Positions 6,547 to 10,313 of a stretch of 10,313 nucleotides of DNA are shown here, in pieces. Made by a program: the position numbers and the translations under genes. Origin of the DNA: Bacteroidaceae bacterium (GTDB taxonomy: Bacteria; Bacteroidota; Bacteroidia; Bacteroidales; Bacteroidaceae); NCBI GenBank assembly GCA_024695315.1, contig JAILIJ010000254.1:1-10313 (forward strand), read 5' to 3'. Under the pieces are notes generated by a model. The model worked only from the letters and a program-made list of their open reading frames with translations. It had not been told where the DNA came from and searched no databases. Positions within the stretch are counted from its first letter, which is position 1; each line of letters starts with the position of its first letter.

Positions 6547-7461
6547 ATGGGATTCAACTTTCTAAATAAGAACAATAAAATTCTAATTCTCGGCCACGTT
6601 TGTATGCTTGCAGCATGCGTAATGTGGGGACTCATGGCGCCACTGGGTAAGGATGCTATGGTAAATGGAATACCTGGGATTCAAATGGTAACATTTCGTG
6701 TTACAGGAGGTGCTATTTGTTTCTGGATTGCATCATTGTTCACAAAAAATGAAAAAATAGAACGAGATGATTATTTAAGGTTCTTTTTTGCAGGCCTCTT
6801 CGCCATTGTCTGTAACCAGTGTTGTTATACGGTAGGCCTAAGTATTACTTCTCCTGTTAATGCCAGTATTATGACAACGACTCTGCCAATTATAACGATG
6901 GTAATGTCGGCTCTATTTTTGAATGATAAGATAACGTGGAAAAAAATGCTTGGTGTTACCATGGGAGCATCAGGAGCATGTATTTTAATTCTTGGTAGCA
7001 CACAAGGTCACATTGGAGGTGGTGTGTTATTGGGCGATATTCTTTGTATATGCGCTCAATTTAGTTTCGCCATTTATCTTACCTTCTTTAAGTCTTTGAT
7101 CCAGAAATATTCTGTTATTACGTGTATGAAGTGGATGATAACATTTGCGGCACTTGTAATAACTCCATTTACACTTAACAAGGTGGCAAACCTTCCATGG
7201 ACGGAAATCAGTATAATAACTTATCTTGAAGCGGCGTTTGTTGTAATTGGAGGCACTTTCTTAGCCTATATTTGTTCTGTACGTGCTCAAAAGATCCTAA
7301 GACCAACTGTTGTAGCTATGTATAATTATGTGCAACCAATAGTAGCATGTCTTGTAAGTGTTGCCATGGGAGTTGGTATTTTTGGTTGGACGCAAGCCCT
7401 AGCCGTAGTACTTGTCTTTACAGGAGTAAAACTCGTTAATAAGAAGCAAAAAAACAAATAA
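6547..7461 (+). CDS. EamA/DMT-superfamily inner-membrane permease
   Basis: The 304-aa protein is almost entirely hydrophobic and fits ten transmembrane helices, at about 13-33, 44-64, 78-98, 103-123, 133-149, 159-180, 190-210, 224-246, 253-275 and 278-296. It has the two tandem EamA halves of drug/metabolite transporters. Family-typical pieces include CVMWGLMAPLGK in helix 1, SPVNASIMTTTLPIITMVMS in helices 3-4, LLGDILCICAQFSFAIY opening the second half, and RPTVVAMYNYVQPIVACL in helix 9. DMT members export amino acids, nucleotide-sugar-like metabolites or drugs; the substrate cannot be read from the sequence. The C-terminus is short and basic (NKKQKNK), as expected for a cytoplasmic end. The gene has its own promoter and lies between terminators, so it is probably a single-gene unit. 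A possible ATG at 6542 is out of frame and ignored. Confidence 0.92.
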   Translation: MGFNFLNKNNKILILGHVCMLAACVMWGLMAPLGKDAMVNGIPGIQMVTFRVTGGAICFWIASLFTKNEKIERDDYLRFFFAGLFAIVCNQCCYTVGLSITSPVNASIMTTTLPIITMVMSALFLNDKITWKKMLGVTMGASGACILILGSTQGHIGGGVLLGDILCICAQFSFAIYLTFFKSLIQKYSVITCMKWMITFAALVITPFTLNKVANLPWTEISIITYLEAAFVVIGGTFLAYICSVRAQKILRPTVVAMYNYVQPIVACLVSVAMGVGIFGWTQALAVVLVFTGVKLVNKKQKNK

Positions 7462-7478
7462 TTCACTTGCTTACAATC

Positions 7479-7496
7479 AAATAAACACATTTATTT
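7479..7496 (+). terminator. Weak AT-only hairpin after the permease gene
   Basis: AAATAAA (7479-7485) pairs with TTTATTT (7490-7496) around CACA, followed by CTTTG. It is 17 nt after the permease stop. The stem has no G-C pairs, so it is a poor terminator and may be chance in AT-rich DNA. Confidence 0.3.
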
Positions 7497-7608
7497 CTTT
7501 GATAAATAGATAATTTTATCTTCATTTCTTTGGAGTAAGGAATAAATATGTTATTATTGCACGGGAAATATTAAGTGCAAACAACTTTACTCTACTATTC
7601 AGACGCCT

Positions 7609-8169
7609 ATGAAATTGCTCCGTCTATTCTTCCTAATACCATTTATCGCTACTATTTTTGTATCTTGTAGCGATGATGACGATAACTCTTCACAGTTTGA
7701 GGAAGTTATCGTAACTGGTTATACTGCAAAGTACAATTTTTACATGGATCAGGACTTTGCATCTATTGTCCAAGCCACAATCTATTATCTTGACAGTAAT
7801 TCTGTGGAACAAACATTCACAACCACAGATACTACATTTACACTTACCCAATCAGGAACAACACTTCCAGACACACTTGGTATGGCTGTAAAATTTTCTC
7901 TTCGTGATGGTGTGACTATCGATTACGATAAGAAATATAGTACACGATATTCTGTTGGTATCTCATGCCAGTCTCATGATAAGTATGGGAAAATTGTTCA
8001 AGAAGGATGGGATGAGTCTTCCAGTACCGGTAATGGTATTGACGGGCGCTTCTTAGAACAATATATCAGTGTCATAGATTTTATTGAAGCTGTTGTAGAA
8101 GTTAAACCATCCGGATATGTGGTTTCTTCCTCTCATAAATGGCCATTTGATAGGTATAATGAGGAATAA
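7609..8169 (+). CDS. Surface-exposed lipoprotein of unknown function (SDDDD export signal)
   Basis: The 186-aa protein has a lipoprotein signal peptide: basic start MKLLR, hydrophobic core, and lipobox FVSC with the lipidated cysteine at residue 20. The next residues are SDDDD, which matches the lipoprotein export signal described for Bacteroides fragilis and indicates delivery to the outer face of the outer membrane. The mature domain (about 165 aa) is beta-rich, with strands such as EEVIVTGYTAKYNFY (31-45), SIVQATIYYLD (52-62), EQTFTTTDTTFTLT (67-80), YSTRYSVGISC (110-120) and FIEAVVEVKPSGYVVSS (158-174), and may be a small beta sandwich. One mature cysteine besides the lipidated one (Cys120) is present. 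No known family or catalytic motif was recognised. It starts 147 nt after the permease, without a clear promoter box in the gap, so both independent transcription and read-through are possible. Confidence 0.8.
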   Translation: MKLLRLFFLIPFIATIFVSCSDDDDNSSQFEEVIVTGYTAKYNFYMDQDFASIVQATIYYLDSNSVEQTFTTTDTTFTLTQSGTTLPDTLGMAVKFSLRDGVTIDYDKKYSTRYSVGISCQSHDKYGKIVQEGWDESSSTGNGIDGRFLEQYISVIDFIEAVVEVKPSGYVVSSSHKWPFDRYNEE

Positions 8170-8228
8170 ATATATATGAAATGGTTATGCTAATTCTTAT
8201 TCTTCATAAGTATATCCACAAATCTTCT

Positions 8229-8453
8229 TTACATATCTTTTTCTAATAATTCCTTAACAGCCTTAACCCTATCGGAAACGGAGATGCTTACAGAATCTTC
8301 GCTTGTAATCTCGTATTTTATAGAGTCTGAGTCAATAAATTTGTTCAACTTTTCCTGCTTCTCATTTCCCCCATTATTATCATTAACATGGCAGGCTACG
8401 AATAAAAAGCTGGTAACAACAGAAAGAAAAATGAAGTCAAATTTATTTTTCAT
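8229..8453 (-). CDS. Small lipoprotein of unknown function (74 aa)
   Basis: The minus-strand ORF encodes MKNKFDFIFLSVVTSFLFVA followed by Cys21, a clear signal peptide with lipobox FVAC. The mature peptide is only 54 residues: a polar Asn/Gly linker (HVNDNNGGNEKQ), then acidic and helical sequence ending in VSDRVKAVKELLEKDM. The residues after the cysteine lack an acidic cluster, so it is more likely to stay at the periplasmic face of the outer membrane than to be surface-exposed. It lies 67 nt downstream of the hydrolase-lipoprotein gene on the same strand, separated by a strong hairpin, and converges with the SDDDD lipoprotein gene 59 nt away. The lipobox argues that it is real despite its size. 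Function is unknown; a helper of the upstream hydrolase is only a guess from position. Confidence 0.68.
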   Translation of the reverse strand: MKNKFDFIFLSVVTSFLFVACHVNDNNGGNEKQEKLNKFIDSDSIKYEITSEDSVSISVSDRVKAVKELLEKDM

Positions 8454-8468
8454 GATTTTATCTTATAA

Positions 8469-8510
8469 CCCAGACGGTTCTCATTTTGAAATGTGAGAAT
8501 CCGTCTAGGG
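8469..8510 (-). terminator. Strong hairpin between the hydrolase and the small lipoprotein genes
   Basis: CCCAGACGG (8469-8477) pairs with CCGTCTAGGG (8501-8510; one bulged A), and an inner TTCTCA/TGAGAA stem extends the arm, leaving a loop of about 10 nt. In the minus direction it begins 10 nt after the hydrolase stop codon. The exit sequence (TTATAAGATAAAATC) lacks a T-run, so it may be a partial terminator, an mRNA-stabilising 3' end or an attenuator before the small gene. Confidence 0.6.
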
Positions 8511-8520
8511 TATGATAATT

Positions 8521-9957
8521 TTATAGCTGGTGTAACAAGAACTTCTTGCTCATCCATTTAGCGCAAGAAAGTGTGTGGCTCTTGCCAACAGAAGCATAGT
8601 CAATAGCATAAACGAGATTATACTTCTTTGCGAAGTTAATCATCTTAACAGAGTTCTCGTAAGGTACAACCTCATCGCCCTCTGAAGCGTAGAAATCGAT
8701 CTTATGTAAAGGCACCCATCCTGAAGTCAGTTCATTCTTCTTCAAGCAAACAATAAGTTTTTGCATGATATCTGAGTTGAGATTTTGAGCATCAGTACTC
8801 AAGAAGTCTGACAGATAAAGCTCATCGGAAGTCTCCTTAAGGTGTGCAGATGTTGCGCAATACTTAATCATCAACTCGTTGATTTCACTAACAGTCTTAG
8901 TCTTGTTCTTGAAGATATTGTCAAATTCTGATTTGTGAGCAAGATATGATGCAGAATAGAAATCAGATTCAGACACTCCTGCCATTACCTCAGGGTAACA
9001 TGCAATCATAGACTTGATTACAAGTGGGAAAGCTACAGGGAATGCTACCTTACCCCACTCATAGTATTTCTGCATTGTTGTCTCTGGGCTATAAGGTCCA
9101 CAACATGCTTCAACAAGGTCGAGTCCGTACCAGTTAGCAAGTGTCTTTGTCACTCCGTTTCTTGTCTCCTTAGTTTTTTCCATATATCTTTGAGTAGCAA
9201 CAGCATTGGCACCACCCTGTGATGCTCCCATAATTAGGAATCTGTAATCATCCTCAAAAGATCCATCTCTATCTTTGAAAATCTTATAACCAGGTGCAAG
9301 AGCGTCAACAATTTGTCGAGCACAAAGGTCATGATTCAAATAAACCTGATCGCGTCCGTTAGTTATGCCAAAGCCCTCATAGTCAGGCATAATCATCAGT
9401 ATTTCTTCAGTCAAGAGTGTCAACTCATTACCTCCACCGCTAACAGTAGCGCACTCGCTATTCTTAGTGTGAGTATAAGGGCAATAGAGAACCATATCGT
9501 CCTGGTCAAGGTTATAACTCTTGAAAATTCCCTTCCAATATCCCCATGTAACAAGTGCTGAGAGAGTGATAGCATTACCTTTCTCGTCAATAGAAGGATA
9601 ATTATAAGTTATCTTCTTGTAAAACTTTGTCACGCCATTCTGACCAAGGACATTAGCCATAGAGTCAGCCTTGTACTGCTCGCGTGCGAGAAACATAGCT
9701 TTAGCATCTGCATTTTCTTCAGAAGCATTTGTTCCGTCAGCACCAAAAAGTATATCGGCAAATTCCTCGACTGTATAGTCATCCTCTGATATTATTGTTG
9801 GCTTACCAGACTCAGCCATGATATTAGCAAGGTCGGCTTCTGTCAACTGTGTGTCTTGATTGATGACTACAGAATCGCTTTCGTCAGATGTACATCCAAC
9901 AAAAACTGATGATGTCATAACGAGGAATGACAACATAAATGTCTTTGAAATCTTCAT
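8521..9957 (-). CDS. Lipase/esterase-type alpha/beta hydrolase lipoprotein
   Basis: From the ATG at 9957 the protein is 478 aa. It has a lipoprotein signal peptide with lipobox FVGC (lipidated Cys22), followed by an acidic, probably flexible region up to about residue 105. The catalytic domain shows LITPDYEGFG-like geometry (MPDYEGFGITNG, 190-201), a nucleophile elbow IMGASQGG with Ser246, an acid in ASEGDEVVPY (Asp428) and a histidine in SVGKSHTLSCAKW (His461). The order and spacing of this Ser-Asp-His triad, with a helical cap at about 300-400, resemble secretory lipases (LIP family) and related esterases. It should hydrolyse esters at the outer membrane or periplasm; the substrate is unknown. 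An upstream in-frame ATG at 9984 would add nine residues before the signal peptide; the 9957 start gives a normal length and charge. It is followed by a hairpin and then a small lipoprotein gene. No TAnnTTTG box was seen upstream. Confidence 0.87.
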   Translation of the reverse strand: MKISKTFMLSFLVMTSSVFVGCTSDESDSVVINQDTQLTEADLANIMAESGKPTIISEDDYTVEEFADILFGADGTNASEENADAKAMFLAREQYKADSMANVLGQNGVTKFYKKITYNYPSIDEKGNAITLSALVTWGYWKGIFKSYNLDQDDMVLYCPYTHTKNSECATVSGGGNELTLLTEEILMIMPDYEGFGITNGRDQVYLNHDLCARQIVDALAPGYKIFKDRDGSFEDDYRFLIMGASQGGANAVATQRYMEKTKETRNGVTKTLANWYGLDLVEACCGPYSPETTMQKYYEWGKVAFPVAFPLVIKSMIACYPEVMAGVSESDFYSASYLAHKSEFDNIFKNKTKTVSEINELMIKYCATSAHLKETSDELYLSDFLSTDAQNLNSDIMQKLIVCLKKNELTSGWVPLHKIDFYASEGDEVVPYENSVKMINFAKKYNLVYAIDYASVGKSHTLSCAKWMSKKFLLHQL

Positions 9958-10224
9958 AATTGAAAATTGATTAAGTTTGAACATTTTTAGTTATAAAATA
10001 TGTTTAGTAATGGAAAAAGCTTATATTTTGAGGCATTAACTGGAAAAACATTTTACATTTCATTTAATCCAATCAACGTTTAGATTTTCTACCACAGACA
10101 GTGAGATGGATGATAATTCTTTTATTCTACGTAGGAATGTCATTAGATAATATGGTGGATTTTGCTACATGTAAGTTTCATCGAATATTATCCAAATATA
10201 AACTTCTCAAAAACTATATATTAC

Positions 10225-10263
10225 CACATTCACATCCTCACATCCACATGATCACTTCACATC
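10225..10263. repeat. Degenerate CACAT short tandem repeat
   Basis: CACAT begins at 10225, 10231, 10239, 10245 and 10258, with a variant CACTT at 10253. The first four copies alternate in spacing 6, 8, 6, 8, giving two 14-bp units (CACATTCACATCCT and CACATCCACATGAT, 11 of 14 identical) and a shortened third (CACTTCACATC). It ends 36 bp before a possible start codon at 10299. Confidence 0.55.
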
Positions 10264-10298
10264 AAATCTTTCCGATATTTTCTCTCATTTATTAAACT

Positions 10299-10313
10299 AT
10301 GCAAATTAAAGAA
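10299..10313 (+). CDS. Possible start of a gene continuing beyond the right edge
   Basis: The window ends with ATG CAA ATT AAA GAA (MQIKE), five open codons. It fits a gene start placed after a gene-free region, and a poor -7-like match (AATCTTTC, 10265-10272) lies upstream. Five codons cannot prove a gene. Confidence 0.25.

Larger units (their letters stand above)
9958..10313. other. Gene-poor 356-nt stretch at the right edge
   Basis: This stretch holds the presumed upstream region of the hydrolase lipoprotein (minus strand) and, to the right, AT-rich DNA with a cluster of CACAT motifs. No ORF here has a recognisable protein feature. No tRNA, clear hairpin with a T-run or perfect TAnnTTTG box was found on either strand. 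Confidence 0.6.

Noticed and set aside
8175..8208. Bidirectional terminator between the two convergent lipoprotein genes
   Set aside because: TATGAA/TTCATA can pair, but only six AT-rich base pairs with a 22-nt loop; too weak to call.
8438..8445. Minus-strand TAAATTTG as a promoter for the small lipoprotein
   Set aside because: It matches TAnnTTTG but lies inside the coding region, downstream of the start codon it would have to serve.
9313..9561. 82-aa plus-strand ORF inside the hydrolase gene
   Set aside because: It is antisense to conserved hydrolase sequence just N-terminal to the nucleophile elbow and has no features of its own.
9958..9984. Upstream ATG adding nine residues to the hydrolase lipoprotein
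   Set aside because: The added residues precede the basic MKISK start of a normal lipoprotein signal peptide; 9957 gives a typical 22-residue leader.
10101..10295. 64-aa plus-strand ORF with a His-rich stretch
   Set aside because: Its second half is the translation of the CACAT repeat and AT-rich DNA; there is no promoter, signal peptide or domain feature.

Overview
The window is AT-rich DNA that looks like a member of the Bacteroidales, probably Prevotella or a close relative. This rests on Bacteroidota-type promoter boxes (TAnnTTTG, here TACCTTTG and TATCTTTG followed by GCG or GCGG), an almost complete lack of Shine-Dalgarno sequences, an SDDDD surface-lipoprotein signal, a C-terminal tail like those sorted by the type IX secretion system, and a membrane-bound TPR plus AraC-type regulator. 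The genus is an inference from style, not from a marker gene.

Left block (1-2976). A minus-strand pair is made of a TPR/transmembrane/AraC regulator (1950-238) and, 29 nt downstream, the first 69 codons of a monoacylglycerol-lipase-like alpha/beta hydrolase that runs off the left edge. Divergent from the regulator is a tandem carboxymuconolactone-decarboxylase-fold protein (2131-2913), closed by a 13-bp hairpin. The divergent promoters lie about 75 bp apart, so the regulator could control itself, the hydrolase and the CMD gene.

Middle block (3156-7461, plus strand). A large secreted protein built of roughly five Ig/PKD-like modules with a T9SS-like tail is followed after 14 nt by an outer-membrane beta-barrel protein, then a clear terminator. 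This two-gene cell-surface operon is the least recognisable and most interesting part of the window. A separately promoted EamA/DMT-family permease follows.

Right block (7609-10313). A plus-strand SDDDD lipoprotein of unknown function converges on two minus-strand lipoprotein genes: a 478-aa alpha/beta hydrolase with a visible Ser-Asp-His triad and, downstream across a strong hairpin, a 74-aa mini-lipoprotein. The last 356 bases hold no convincing complete gene. They contain a degenerate CACAT repeat and perhaps the first codons of a gene entering from the right.

Overall the window is an envelope-oriented neighbourhood (surface protein, barrel, three lipoproteins, permease, transmembrane regulator) with two separate lipase/esterase-fold enzymes. 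No rRNA, tRNA, CRISPR array, insertion sequence or phage gene was seen.
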